Position numbers and translations under genes: made by a program. This document shows positions 9,461 to 21,859 of a stretch of 64,000 nt of DNA, in pieces (positions within the stretch are counted from its first letter, which is position 1; every line of letters begins with the position of its first letter). Source of the DNA: Ifrita kowaldi (Eukaryota > Chordata > Aves > Passeriformes > Cinclosomatidae); the NCBI GenBank assembly GCA_013398055.1, contig VZRS01000286.1, forward strand, positions 30,018 through 94,017. The letters run 5' to 3'. The notes under the pieces were generated by a model. It made no database searches, was not told the origin of the DNA, and saw only the letters and a list, made by a program, of their open reading frames with translations.

Positions 9461-12400
9461 ATGGCGGAGAGCGACTCGCTGTCTGAGAGCAGCGAGGAGG
9501 AGAACTTGCCCTCCTTGGCCTCCCTGCTGCGGCGGTCCCAATGCCTCGGCGAGCCGAGCCGCCCGCGGCCACCATCTCCTGACCGTGAAGCGGCAAAAGT
9601 TGTCGAGATGGTGAGCAGCGAGAGCGAAGACGTGGATGAGGAGGTGATGGACGTCATCCCTTGGCATGAGAGGGTCAAGATGAGGGTGGGAGCGGAGCAT
9701 GAGCCTTTCAGCCTGGGCGCTGGCGATACAGGAGAGGCATCTGGGCTTTGTGCTAGTGGTGACCTGATCTCTCCTGGCAGCGAAGGGCTGCGGGAAGACC
9801 TGACGCCGTCTGGAGAAGTGGCTTGTGGCAGTGAGATTGGTACACGCAGTGCTGAGAGACCCTCCTTGTGCTCCCTGCCAGTCGACTCAGACAGGCCTAG
9901 TAGCCCCCCGGTAAGCAGAGAAAGGCCAGAAACATCGCTCCCTCTCAAAAAGCGACAGTATAGTCAGAAGGAACGGGAGGCAATCTGCCAGAATGCGTGG
10001 CAGAGAAGGAAGGAGCAAGAAGCAAAGAGAAGGGAGCAGGAGGAGGAGAAAGAGAAGAAGAGAGCTGTTGCCAAGATGCTGAAAGCTCAGCGGCCAGGAG
10101 AGTGCCAGAAATACATAAAAGTGGTGCTAGATCCAGGTAGTTATCCTCACAGCCTGCACCTGCCTTGTATTGACTGTTGTCTCTGTGGAGGCCTGACCCA
10201 TGCATCGATTTCAGTCGTCTTACAGGTAGAAGGTGGTGAGCAGATCCTTAGCGCTTTGCAGGCTGCCAATTATTCCTGTATGTTTGAGAATCACGATGTG
10301 CCCTGCTGCATCACCTGGAGGAGAAAGACAGTGTCATCACAGGTATGCAAATAAAATCTTGATAATCTTGCTTTTTCTTCATGGGTTATTTGCAGTCGTT
10401 AGTGATTGTATTTAGCAACCGAAGTAAACACCCTCTAATCTCCCTGCTCAGAGCTCTGAGTGGGAGTCTGAGTGAATTCTAAACAGACTGTGGCCTGTTT
10501 GTTGTCATATCTGAACAGATGGGAGGAGGAGATGAATGGACAGAAGAACCAAATGTCCTGGTTCTGCTTGGCTTGGAGGAATTTTTGTCCATGGCTCACA
10601 GCTACAAACAAGTGAGAACGCTTATGACTTTTGTGCTCCTGAACATACCTTGATGCAAAACCGGTGTTTTGTCATCCCTCTTGGTGGCAGGAAGGTTTTG
10701 GTGTGGGAGGAATGCAGGATTTCAGTAAAACAGAAATCTGGGTTTAGGAACCATTAATGGGTTCTATAATGTAAAGTTCTGACAAGCTTTCTTCCCTAGT
10801 TAAAATTTTCACACATTCCTGAAGAGTTAGGTTGTTATATCAAGTGGGATTTTTTTTCTTTCTTTCTGCTCTAACTTTACATGGGATCAAGTATTGCCTG
10901 CTTGCCCTGAAGAGCAAGGGTGAACAGACTCATCTGCAGACCTACACCCAGGGCCATAATTTGCTGTGCTTCTCTGTGTACCTCAAAATGGTTTAACTCC
11001 ATATTTTTCCCATTCATCTTTGTAGAATGCTGACAGCTATGCAGGAAGGCAGAAGGAGACCCTGCAGAGCTATGTTGCTCATATGATGGAGAAAATGCCT
11101 GGGAAAATTCTGGCTCTGGCAGTAGTTGGAGTAGAAAATTACTTCAGGTCAGACTTCTTTCCCTCCAAATGTTTCTGTGTTTTCTCTGGCTTTGAAAAAT
11201 GCCATAGGTGTTAACTTTAATTCCTTCTAGCAAAGACTGGAGTATAAGAGGTATTCCCAGAGCTACTCCACCATTTTTTAGACAGAAACAGAAGCAAAGG
11301 TCCATCCAGACTGTCACCCCAGTCTTATTTTACTCTTTTTAGGTCTCTCCAAGTTCAGCCAAAACAAAGGCTGCGACAGACATCAGCGAGTGGGAATCAA
11401 GAGAAACGGGGAGAACGAAGAAAAAGGGAGGTTAAGCATTCTGGCCTGGACTTATCCAGAATGGATGTGGAAGAAGTGAGTGCTTTTAAAACAGACATGC
11501 AGCCATCATCTGTTGTCTGCCAGTATTTGAACATTTGACCCAGTCACACAATTTTTTGGATGGGAGTATGCAGCCTTCACTATTCATTAGTCCATCAGTC
11601 TGTGGACAGAGCTCTTTGGGTTCAGCTCCCCACTGCTCAGTCACATACCTGCTCCCACACAGACTGATGTGTCTCGTTCACCTGGATACTGATGTCAGTC
11701 TCAGCACCTCTTGCTCTTCATGGCCCATTGGCAAAGCCCACTGGTAGTGGCCTATTTGTAACAAGAGGCACGGAGGAGCTGAGGCAGCTCAGAGGACACT
11801 GAAGTGATACTAACTGTCAGGAGACAGGCTACCCCTAAATATTTCAGTGTCTTAAATTAACTGTTCCCAAAATGGGGAGAGAGTGAAGGGAGACAAGACA
11901 AAAAGTCTTGTCTTACAGCAGGATGATTGTGACCTTTTTCTGCTTCAGACAAAAATGGGATTTGATGCAACAAGACTGATTGTGCCATTTGTTGTTCCCT
12001 GTGGTGATACAGGCCGTGGTGGATCTGCAGCTGAGCACACAAGTCCAAATCAGCATGTTTGAGAGCAGTGAGGAGCTTGGGGAATATGCCACTATGTTCA
12101 CAAAAGCTGTGGCTGAGGCACCATACAAGTGAGTAAGCCAAGGAGGTTTGGTCCTACCTTTGGAGAGGCTGCACTTAAAGCTACTGGGAAGGAATAGCAG
12201 GTACAACGCAGGGTATAATGGTTTTTAAAGGCGCAGGCAACAGAGCAGCTGCTAATGCAGCTCCTTTAACACAGGACTGGTTCTTGAAATTGATGTCCTG
12301 CCCACAGAGGGGTGAGGACAGACCCTGGTTTCATAGTCACAGGCTCACTTGGGTTGGAAGGGACCTTAAAGATAATCTAATCCAACCCCCTGCCATGGGC

Positions 12401-13864
12401 AGGGACACCTTCCACTAGACCAGGTTGCTTAGTGCTCCATCCAACCTGGCATTGAACACCTCCAGGGTCAGGGTATCCACAAATTCTTTGGGCAATTTGT
12501 TGTGGTGCCTCACCACCCTCAGGTTTCACACTGGAGCCTTGACATCAAGTAGAGCTGTTGTTCTCAGTCAGATTTTTGGAGTGGGAAGGGAATGCAAGTA
12601 GGGTTGGCTCTTAGAGTGCCAGCTTTTCTTTTTCAGTGTGTAACCAAGAGACGTGCCTGAGAATGAACCACTTGGCTCTTTCCATTGACGAGGGAGGACA
12701 ACAGCTTATTGCACAGTGATAGCTAAGAAAGCCATCTTGTGCAGTCTCACACAATCCTGGTATTCCTATTACAGCAGCTGCTGGATTTTCCATGACAGCC
12801 ATGAGGAGAGATGAGATGTCATTAAAAATGACATCTAGAAGTGTTTTATTATGATTGACAGCCAGAAGGTGAATTCTTGTTTACCACTTTGTCTGCAAGT
12901 TGGCTTGTGTCAGGATTGATGCTGAGTATGGGATTGTTTCTTTTTCAGTAGCAATCTGGGCCTTAAAGAAATTGGTAATGCATGTAAAGAAAACAGGGTC
13001 AAATTGTTTGCATTTCTTTGATGCCAGTGATGCCTCTGACAGCTCAAGTGAGGGACGGCGCTCTAGCTCTGTGACAACAGATGGCAGGGACAGGATTTTC
13101 TTCACAGCCTCATTGTCTCATTTGCTTCCTCATTCCTTGTTCTCCCTAGGCGAGAGCGAGAGAACACAGGGTTTTCTTTCTACTTGGAGAAGGGCTGCTG
13201 CGGAGGTGTGAAGGTGGATCCTTCTGGAAAGGGTCTTTTGAAAGTTTGGAAGAGGCAGATACAGCAATTTAACCGTGTCAGCTCTGAGATGGCTGAGGCT
13301 ATCGTGTCTGCCTACCCTTCTCCTCAACTTCTGATCCAGGTGAGGATGCCTCAGGGATACCCAGCACTGTGTGCAGGCAGCCAGCTCATGCAAGGGGTGG
13401 AAGAAGTAATTTAATCAGTATTAAATTAGACACAGTGATTCTGTATGAGCGGTTCAGTAAGTTAGCAAAGGAACTGATTCCTTGGCATACACTCTTCCGG
13501 CTCCCCACTGAGGGAGCAGCATTGGCTCCATTCTCCAAGTTCACAGGTGGGACCTGGGCAGAGACCAAGTGAAAAATGAGTGGACATTGTGGAAGGGCAG
13601 AGCAGTCACAGGTGCATAGCTTTGATTGGTTTTTTGAGCAATGGATGCAAATGGGTGATCTCATTGTTCCCTTTGTGTTGCTTTTAGGCCTATGAGAGAT
13701 GCTCCTCGGAGCAGGAGCGGGAGAACATGCTGGCCAATATCCCTGTGCACCGTGGGGAGGGGGTGACAGCCACCTCCCGGCGCATTGGGCCAGAGCTGTC
13801 CCGACGCATCTATCTGCAGATGACTTCCCACGATCCTGACCTCTGTCTGGATTTCACTGGGTAG
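9461..13864 (+). CDS. EME1: Essential meiotic structure-specific endonuclease 1 (MUS81 partner)
   Basis: Eight exons: 9461-10136, 10215-10342, 10519-10611, 11026-11147, 11343-11475, 12013-12128, 13150-13339 and 13688-13864 (stop TAG 13862-13864). All junctions are in phase and give 544 residues; human EME1 is 570. Residues 1 to about 170 are acidic/serine-rich and probably disordered. A charged Glu/Lys/Arg segment follows (about 175-215). From KVVLDP (about 221) comes the ERCC4-type nuclease-like fold, whose active site is degenerate in this family. The C-terminal part carries the helix-hairpin-helix region (GEGVTATSRRIGPELSRRIY, about residues 508-528). With MUS81 it cleaves branched DNA such as 3' flaps and nicked Holliday junctions in the nucleus. 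It shares a promoter with MRPL27 and is convergent with LRRC59. Reading on past the exon 1 donor at 10137 would stay open but would lose the conserved DPVVLQVEGG junction, so the intron is preferred. Confidence 0.95.
12331..12525 (-). mobile_element. CR1 LINE 3'-end fragment, antisense
   Basis: The reverse complement of the CR1 tail: TTGGGTTGGAAGGGACCTTA, then CTGCCATGGGCAGGGACACC, then the CCAACCTGGCATTGAACACC segment. It lies in EME1 intron 6. Confidence 0.88.
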
Positions 13865-13867
13865 CTC

Positions 13868-13982
13868 CAGGGAAAAAGGGTTTTACTGTTTGTCCGGTTG
13901 AAGTGTTCAGTTTTGAATTTCACTTGGTATCTTCCAGGGAATAAGGGTTTTACAGTTTGTCTGGTCAAGTTTTCAGTTTTCT
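13868..13982. repeat. Imperfect tandem duplication just after the EME1 stop
   Basis: Two similar copies of about 50 bp lie about 66 bp apart. Each contains CCAGGGAA, then AAGGGTTTTAC, GTTTGTC and TTCAGTTTT, with a few substitutions between them. It is part of the EME1 3' UTR. Confidence 0.7.
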
Positions 13983-14183
13983 TCTGTGAAGAAGTGCTTA
14001 GATAACACTCATTGATCCTTGTTTGAAGACTTGAAGCACATTTAGACTTTATTGTAGCACGAAAAAAGTTGGATAAAGTTGCTGAATGGCAGCAGTTTAC
14101 ACAAGAAAGATGGTGAACATCTTTCTAAGCACGAGTTGCACACAGCTTATAGTACTGATGTTGTTTTATTTGTCTTTCTATAA

Positions 14184-14189
14184 AATAAA
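14184..14189 (+). terminator. EME1: EME1 poly(A) signal
   Basis: AATAAA on the plus strand about 320 bp after the EME1 stop codon, in an A/T-rich context. Confidence 0.6.
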
Positions 14190-16228
14190 TAATTTTGAAG
14201 AATAACCTTTGCTTTTTAACGTGTCTTGAAAATAGACAGGTATGTCCTCTGTGGAAAGGAATACTTCCTGCTGCTCTCCTGAACTGCAAGGACTTACCTT
14301 CTTCCTCGTTTGGGACAAATCCTGATGCTAGAGCAACATGGTGCTGCCCCCCCAGCACCTGCTCTAGTGAGGTGAAAGAACTTCACCTCACAAAACAGCG
14401 TCTCGTTGTTCCGCTGTGGCAGATGGGGATGAGTAAGACTAATTTTCAGATATAAATTTAGAGTGCTCTGATTCAGTCTCCAGACAGCTTAATCTAGAGA
14501 GGGTCTTGAAATCTGATTATATGTGCTGGAATTATGAGGTCTAAACAGTTGGCAGAAAAAGCTTCAATTAGATTGGGGACCACGGCCTGTCAGTGCAGCC
14601 ATCAGCACTTGTGTGCACACAAGGACAGTTGAGGGTTTTTGTGACAGCACCACTTACTGAGATGAGTGCTCAGAGAATTAAACTGCATCCCGTGTGTGGA
14701 AGTTAACTCTTTGGAACCCTGCTGCCTCCAGTGGAAAAATCTCCACCTGCCCTGCTTGTTCCAGGCATTCAGCAGGAGCCCTGCCTGGCCAGCAGTGCTG
14801 CTGACCTGAATCTATAAATTGTATAAGCCCGGCACTCGCCAACCTATGCAACACTTGTCTGGATGTTGGCAGGAAGGGCTGCATGGAGGAAACATTGCTT
14901 TGGATGTTGTTCATTGTTTTCCTGAATGTTTCTGGATAGGAAGCAAGATCTTTTACAGGATAGGGTGAGTTAGATGCCCAAAGTAAAGCTTAAAGTTGTT
15001 TGAAGGAAGCTTTGAAAACATGCACCCTGCTAAGTCAGAGGCAGCTCTTCCTTCCTTTTGTCTGATACTTGTGCTGCTGCTCTCTCCTGTGTGATATTCA
15101 GGGATATTCAGTCTTATCACTGGGTTACAGAAAAGTGAAGGTTTACTGCTGTGATAGTGACCTTGGTGTGAACCACTGCAGATGATTTCCCCATAGCACT
15201 GCTCCTGGCAGCAATAATCCCAGGTATGAGAACAGGGAGCGACTCTGGAGACCAGTGTAGGATGTCTCAATGGAGTCTGTAGCACAGATATTCTCTGAAA
15301 CCTGCACTTCATTTTAGTACTTGCAAAGCCCTTAAGGATATGAAAAACTTCTGCTTGGTGGGTTTTTTAAAAGGAAAATTTAAATTGAATTAATTTAAAA
15401 TAATTTTTAAGGAAATTATAAATAATTCACAGACCATTGCAGAGGTGAGTTTTCTCTCGACGTGCAAACCACCAAACTTCCCAGCCTTCCCCCAGCCCCG
15501 AGGCTTCCCCTTTCCTGCCAGCAGTGCTCCCACAGTGCCACCCAGTGCTGCTGCTGCAGCTGCAGCAGGCAGGAATTATTCCCATGTACTCGGAAATAAT
15601 TTGTGGCTTTTCCTAAAAGACCTAATTAAAATTAAAATCCTGTTAACAACATAAACATCCAGCTCAGACAAATTGCTGTGAAAACTGTTGTATTGAAAAT
15701 TTTCAGCTCCTTTCAATAGCACATCAGCCTCTTCGCTCCAACATAGGGATGCACAGCCATCCTACACACCTGTAATTGGTCCTGGAGTGGGGCCTTAGTG
15801 TATTATTCCCATACAGCCATACCACCAATTTTAGCACGAACAGAAATGACAGCAAGGAATGGATATGTATTAAAACCCTTCCACCTCCAGCTCAGAGCTA
15901 CAGCTCTCACCCAGGCGATGCAAGGGCTGCTTGTTCCCATTCCTGTAGACTGGCAGCTTCCTGTACCTCACAATCCTGGTGGACACCGCTCGGAGGCAAG
16001 GAGTGGTAACAACTTTAGCTTAACGTGCACAAACAATGGGAGTTACAGGCCGACTGAGAGACATGCACAACAAAGATGGTTTGAACAATAGCTCTGCTCT
16101 GTGGAGTGGACCAGCAAACCAACGCTGACTGGTTCAAAGCAGTTTCATCAGAACACAATTCCATAGGAATTCTGGCTGTGTAGATGGTGGAAGGAGATGC
16201 TGACGAAGCAAGTGCCCATTCAGGACAA

Positions 16229-19200
16229 TCACTGCTGCGAGTTGTGCTGTAGCATGTTCTGCAGCATTTTGTGATTCTGCAGAGCAGCCACCACGTCCTC
16301 GTAGAGGGTGTTCACGCTGACGCACAGAGGTTGATGCTGCAGCTCCGTCAGCTTGCAGGCAGCCAGCGTACAGAGGATGCAGAACAGCACAAAGAGCAGG
16401 GCTCTCAGCACTGACCGTGACCATGAGGGCTTGTGCCGGGGGGACTGAGGGGGACGGGAGCTGGAGGCCGGCTCTGTAGTGAGAACATGAACAGGACAGA
16501 ATGTGAGGAATTAATCAACTATCTTTAATAAAACTGTTCAGGTAAGATACTTAATCCTCTGCTGCAGTTGGCTTTTGTTGTGAATTTTCATCACATAGCT
16601 CTGATAAATAAGTAGATGTGCAGGATTTAACTTCCTAGGATGAAAAGTTTCAGATCCAGTTTCATGGGCAGCAGTGAAGAGGGTGTAAAGCACCTCTGTG
16701 TTGCACAAGATCTGATTACGCAAATGTTCAGTAGACTTAAGAAAAAATGAGTGGAGGGAAGTTCTCATTAGGAACAGCGGGAGAATTTCCTGACTTGTAG
16801 CTCCACAGTTCATGGGAACACAGGCAAAGGAGAAAAGGGCACAGCAGCAGTTTATTGGAACTCCTACAGGTTCCCCCCTACCCTCTTCCACCATCTCCCA
16901 GTACCTGGGCTGCATGAAAGCAATTCTGGCAGCATCAGAATCTGATGAAGATGAAACCTGACACAATCCCACCTCCAAAATGGACACTACTTACTTCGGG
17001 TATGCACTGTTTCCTTTTTAGTTTTCTTTTCCATCTCCTGTTTTGCAGCTTTCTGAGCATCATACTCCCGTCTTCTGCGCTCCTTTTCCTCTGCCTTCTC
17101 TCGCTTCCGCAGTTCTCTCTCCTGAGCCTCCTTCGCTCGCTGTTCTGCTTCACGCTTCTTCTCCATTTCTGGAGGTTAACAGCAAGTTTTTCCCTTTTAT
17201 GTAAAGGGTTGTCATTGCCATTTTCCTTATTACCTTATTGTCCCAATTGGAATGAGGAAACCAATTAAACCACTATCCTCTTTTTTATCATTTTATTTAG
17301 TATTACATACCTTGCATTTTGCTGTGCTTTTCTTTCATGTTTTTATAGGTAACCTATAGCACATTCCATCTAGAGATGTTCCTGTTCCTCAGGCCGAGAA
17401 ATCATACCGTTACTCCCCTGCCATCTTTCTCCCTCCAGCCATTTTACCCTACTACTCCCTGAGTACTTTGGGTTTGGGTGGCCACATGTATGTGTTAGAT
17501 GGCAATTTGTTAGATGGCAGTCAGGATGTTTGGGTGTGTTAGAGACCAAGAGCTGTCCTCAGCAGACAGCACATGGGGGTTCTTTGTGCCTACCTCTCTC
17601 TGCCTGGAGTTTCCGCTGCCGTTGTCGATCTTGCTCAGACTGGATCGCTTTCATGTGCTGCAGTACCTTAAAGCGCCAGGGAAACAACCTGAGGACTGTG
17701 CAGAAACCTCGTGGCACAGTCAGTTCAGAACAGAACAGCTGGAGTGTGGCTGAGGACAGGCAGCTGGGGCTGACCCCCAACCCTGACCTACCACTACAGC
17801 TATGGCTCTGAAAAAACCACAACTTATGTGAGTCTCTGTTGCTAAAAAACAGATCTTCCCATTAAAAACAAATGTGGCAAACTGGTGCTCGATGATACAG
17901 AGGATCACAGAACATTTCTATTTATGTTTGCCAAAACTTCTCCAGAGGTTTTTGTAGTATCAGCACAGGCATGGATTATTACGTCTGGTTATGCCTCCAC
18001 TTTCTTGGCAACGAGCATTTAATCCTCCCTTAACTCCACTAATGGAGAAGCATCCTCCTCAGCCAGGTGTTTGCTCTCCACAGGCATAGCAGTAGTGGGG
18101 TCAGTGCAGTGGACCTGCACCTCACTGCCTGAAGAAACTCCAGGCTCCTGCAGCAGCTGCCCAGCTTGCTAAGCAAACAGAGGAAGAATCACTGGCAAAG
18201 CCACGAAAGGAAAAAAAAAATAAATAAAAGCAGACTCCTTACCTTGACAGCAGCCTGCTTACACTGCTTCTCATCCAGACAGTCTCCTGCCACTTTAGCC
18301 AGGACAGGATCCAGGGGATTGTCCTTCAGATCCAGCCACTTCAGGTTCTGCAAAAAAGCACAACAAAGGGGAGGCTGTAAGAGCACAGCAGTCTTGGAAT
18401 TATTTAAGAGATCCAAAGCAGAAGCAAAGAACTGCTTAGTTTTCATATGAATGAAACAGGTACAGAAGATCAGCAGAGATGTTTTCAATAGATTGAGAGG
18501 ATTTTCACTGAGCTGCAGTGCAGAGCCAGCTGAATTTTGGAATGGGTAGGCAGCAGGATGGATGCTTTACCAGAGATATCAACTTGAGCAGGATCACAAG
18601 ACTCTGGGCTGCATCCCAAAGCTTTACGTAACTGCCCAGCAAACAGTTTTACCTTGAGCTGTGCAAAGCTGACTGGCAGGGTGACCAAGCGGTTGTTCAG
18701 AAGGTCCAGGTGCTGCAGATTGACCAGGCGGCCAAAGTCCAAGGGCAGCTGTTGCAGCCGATTTTTACTCAAATCCAGTTTCACCAGATGCATCAAACTG
18801 CAGAAGTCTGACTAAAACCCAAACAAAGAAAACCCAGAGAAAGCTGGTCAGCACCTTCATGGAAGAACCTCAGTGGGAATTACGTGGAGACAGCCTGCAT
18901 CTCACATTAGGCACAATCCTTGACTTACTACAGGACTGTGATGGAGGAAAACCACTCTCCTCCTTTGCCTTGGAAGATGGAGGTGGGACACAGTGGGACA
19001 GATAAAACATACTGAGAAGGTTATGGATGACAATACAACAGGAACAAACCCGAGTCTCCACTGCTGATGAAACTCCTCTATATTCACCTGGGGATGCTCT
19101 GGCAGGAATGTACTGCAATCTTCACACAGCTCAACCCTTTACTCTCTCCTGCCTCAGCCAAACCTACTGCCAGCACTGACCTGTCACTGACAATGGACTC

Positions 19201-21661
19201 ATTCAGCCACCCCAGGGCAGGGAAAGTGCCAGTTTCACGGCTCCTGGTGAGCCTCTACTGAAGCACCAGCTATCTTTCCAAATACTTCCCAGCAGACTCA
19301 TCCTCACGGAGGCTCTCTAGCACCTTACCGGCAAGGAAATGAGGTTGTTACAGGACAAATCCAAGATAGTAGCTTTTGGAAGAGCGGCCTGAAAGAAAAA
19401 TAAGGCACTGAATGAACATGGAGCTTCACCTGAGCTCCTCAGATACCTGCNACCGGCACCGGCACCGGCGCCGCAAAACACATAAAAATTGTCTTAAGAA
19501 GGGATGTTATCTGATGTTTGATCTCTGCATACTTTCAAACGTAAGCAACAATAAAGAAGATTTAGTTCCCAAAGCAGAGAGCAGCCAATAAGCCTTAAGT
19601 GCAGTCGTGAAAAGACGAATTACTTGTTGGTAGAATTGCCTTGTTAAGGTTTAAGGCTTGATCCAATGATCTCAGACTTAGTGGGATGTTAAGAAATCTT
19701 GGGAAGAAGGATGTACTACTGATAATGGGCACAAGGAATGCAGGATTTATGGGCTACTAGGACATTTGGCAGAATCCCCAAGATAAGGAAGAAACTAACA
19801 AAGCTAACTCAGCAATTGGGTTGAATCAGCTCCAAGCGGGTAAAAGGTAATTCTGTCAGGGGCAGATTGTGACCACCTACTCATGGCCACAGACCCAAGA
19901 AACCCACCAACCCAAAAGAAGAGAAAGACCAAGCTTGTGGACTGATTAGCACGGGAAGAGAGAGAATCATTAACCAATGGAAGATAGAATACTAATTAAT
20001 ATGAGAACTAGGTAACTTGTAGCCGATAAACATTAATGCCTTTGTTTGCNCTCCTTACCTTGACAGCAGCCTGCTTACACTGCTTCTCATCCAGACAGTC
20101 TCCTGCCACTTTAGCCAGGACAGGATCCAGGGGATTGTCCTTCAGATCCAGCCACTTCAGGTTCTGCAAAAAAGCACAACAAAGGGGAGGCTGTAAGAGC
20201 ACAGCAGTCTTGGAATTATTTAAGAGATCCAAAGCAGAAGCAAAGAACTGCTTAGTTTTCATATGAATGAAACAGGTACAGAAGATCAGCAGAGATGTTT
20301 TCAATAGATTGAGAGGATTTTCACTGAGCTGCAGTGCAGAGCCAGCTGAATTTTGGAATGGGTAGGCAGCAGGATGGATGCTTTACCAGAGATATCAACT
20401 TGAGCAGGATCACAAGACTCTGGGCTGCATCCCAAAGCTTTACGTAACTGCCCAGCAAACAGTTTTACCTTGAGCTGTGCAAAGCTGACTGGCAGGGTGA
20501 CCAAGCGGTTGTTCAGAAGGTCCAGGTGCTGCAGATTGACCAGGCGGCCAAAGTCCAAGGGCAGCTGTTGCAGCCGATTTTTACTCAAATCCAGTTTCAC
20601 CAGATGCATCAAACTGCAGAAGTCTGACTAAAACCCAAACAAAGAAAACCCAGAGAAAGCTGGTCAGCACCTTCATGGAAGAACCTCAGTGGGAATTACG
20701 TGGAGACAGCCTGCATCTCACATTAGGCACAATCCTTGACTTACTACAGGACTGTGATGGAGGAAAACCACTCTCCTCCTTTGCCTTGGAAGATGGAGGT
20801 GGGACACAGTGGGACAGATAAAACATACTGAGAAGGTTATGGATGACAATACAACAGGAACAAACCCGAGTCTCCACTGCTGATGAAACTCCTCTATATT
20901 CACCTGGGGATGCTCTGGCAGGAATGTACTGCAATCTTCACACAGCTCAACCCTTTACTCTCTCCTGCCTCAGCCAAACCTACTGCCAGCACTGACCTGT
21001 CACTGACAATGGACTCATTCAGCCACCCCAGGGCAGGGAAAGTGCCAGTTTCACGGCTCCTGGTGAGCCTCTACTGAAGCACCAGCTATCTTTCCAAATA
21101 CTTCCCAGCAGACTCATCCTCACGGAGGCTCTCTAGCACCTTACCGGCAAGGAAATGAGGTTGTTACAGGACAAATCCAAGATAGTAGCTTTTGGAAGAG
21201 CGGCCTGAAAGAAAAATAAGGCACTGAATGAACATGGAGCTTCACCTGAGCTCCTCAGATACCTGCTAGTTCTGCTTCGGCCTCCGCGGTTTCTCCCGCG
21301 TCAGTCTGTCCATCCCCCGCGGCTTCTCCGAGGTCACGTCATCTCCGGATCCATCTCTGGGTCCAAAGGCGGTTCTTATCCCGGGACAGCAATGGCTAGC
21401 AGCTGCCAGGCCCGCGGGACACAGAACCTCACTGCTTTAAATACCTGCAGGCCAGGTCACAACCCCCCAGCACATCTGGCTCTCCTGAGCTGCCCCTTCC
21501 CAGGAACCGAGAGCCGGTACCCACCCCCGCCGGGCGGCCTGCAGCCGGAGACTCACCAACTCCCGCACCGGCACCTCGTTCAAATCGCAGAGGCTCAGGT
21601 CCAGCTCGTTCCCGTCCAGCTTGTCTTTCAGGCTGAGCCCCTTCCCGCTGCCCCGCGACAT
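16229..21661 (-). CDS. LRRC59: Leucine-rich repeat-containing protein 59 (locus broken by assembly duplication)
   Basis: Seven exons in phase: 21557-21661 (ATG 21661-21659), 21145-21204, 20469-20627, 20059-20163, 17594-17666, 16995-17168 and 16229-16473 (stop 16231-16229). They give 306 residues; human is 307. Exons 2-4 occur a second time, identically, at 19329-19388, 18653-18811 and 18243-18347. Only one set belongs to the transcript. The protein has an N-terminal KDKLDGNELDLSLCDLNEVP segment, leucine-rich repeats (about 36-130), a highly charged coiled coil (about 150-222), a single membrane helix near the C-terminus (LRALLFVLFCILCTLAAC, about 248-265) and a short lumenal tail. It is a tail-anchored-like ER membrane protein known as a ribosome-associated protein (p34), also linked to nuclear import of FGF1. 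It is convergent with EME1 and divergent from ACSF2. An automated model would either duplicate exons 2-4 or break at the Ns. Confidence 0.95.
19451..19451. other. Single-N assembly join
   Basis: A single N ends the first copy of the LRRC59 exon 2-4 block and precedes an unrelated GC-rich hexamer tract. It is a scaffold join of unknown size. Confidence 0.9.
19452..19474. repeat. Short GC hexamer tract (CCGGCA)n
   Basis: About three units of CCGGCA/CCGGCG start immediately after an N. Its composition matches the LRRC59 promoter end at 21858, so it is probably displaced promoter sequence. Confidence 0.55.
19490..20049 (+). mobile_element. Left part of an LTR-like element (candidate endogenous retrovirus LTR)
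   Basis: The sequence starts at about TGTCTTAAG (19490). Its last 402 bp (19648-20049) are repeated without visible change at 21860-22261, where the copy continues into a TATA box and a poly(A) signal. Here it stops at the N at 20050. I read it as the U3 part of one LTR whose right half is at 21860-22414. No coding frame of retroviral type is visible. The exact left edge and target-site duplication could not be fixed. Confidence 0.5.
20050..20050. other. Single-N assembly join
   Basis: A single N separates the truncated LTR-like piece from the second copy of the LRRC59 block. Confidence 0.9.
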
Positions 21662-21858
21662 GGCTCCGTCGGCGGCCGCCCACGGGGGATGCGGCTCGGC
21701 ACGGGGAGGCGGCGCGGTTCGCTTCGGAGCGGCTCAGCTCAGCACGACCCAGCCCGTCCCGTCCCGTCCCGTCCCGGCGTGGCACGGCCCGGCCCTGCCA
21801 CCCACTTCCGCGGCCACGTCCGCGCGGGCCCCGCCGGCTACCGCCGCGGGGCCGAGCG
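21662..21858 (-). promoter_or_regulatory. LRRC59: LRRC59 CpG promoter
   Basis: Very GC-rich sequence directly upstream of the LRRC59 start codon, with no TATA box. It includes a (TCCCG)n run of four units at about 21756-21776. The stretch is cut by the N at 21859, so the distal promoter is missing or displaced. Confidence 0.65.
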
Positions 21859-21859
21859 N
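21859..21859. other. Single-N assembly join
   Basis: A single N sits between the LRRC59 promoter and the second copy of the LTR-like sequence. Confidence 0.9.

Larger units (their letters stand above)
13865..16228. other. EME1 3' UTR and probable LRRC59 3' UTR (convergent genes)
   Basis: No exon is seen in this 2.4-kb stretch. The EME1 3' UTR probably ends near the AATAAA at 14184-14189. The rest may be mostly the LRRC59 3' UTR read leftward from 16228. Candidate minus-strand AATAAA signals lie at 14165-14170 and 14048-14053, which would let the two 3' ends overlap. An A/T-rich patch lies at about 15360-15430. Confidence 0.45.
18235..21266. repeat. Exact 1216-bp duplication of LRRC59 exons 2-4 (18235-19450 and 20051-21266)
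   Basis: The two copies are offset by exactly 1816 bases and no difference was seen along them, introns included. Copy one stops exactly at the N at 19451. Copy two starts exactly after the N at 20050. Identity through introns and boundaries that coincide with single Ns point to overlapping contig ends that were never merged. A real tandem duplication would be expected to show some divergence and no N at both breakpoints. Confidence 0.93.

Noticed and set aside
10137..10354. Read-through of EME1 exon 1 into the following sequence without splicing
   Set aside because: The frame stays open, but splicing 10136 to 10215 restores the conserved DPVVLQVEGG junction with correct GT-AG sites.
18485..20612. 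Two identical leucine-rich-repeat frames suggesting a tandem LRR-gene duplication or expansion
   Set aside because: The copies show no difference through introns as well as exons, and the duplication is bounded by single Ns, so it is an assembly overlap and not a paralogous gene.
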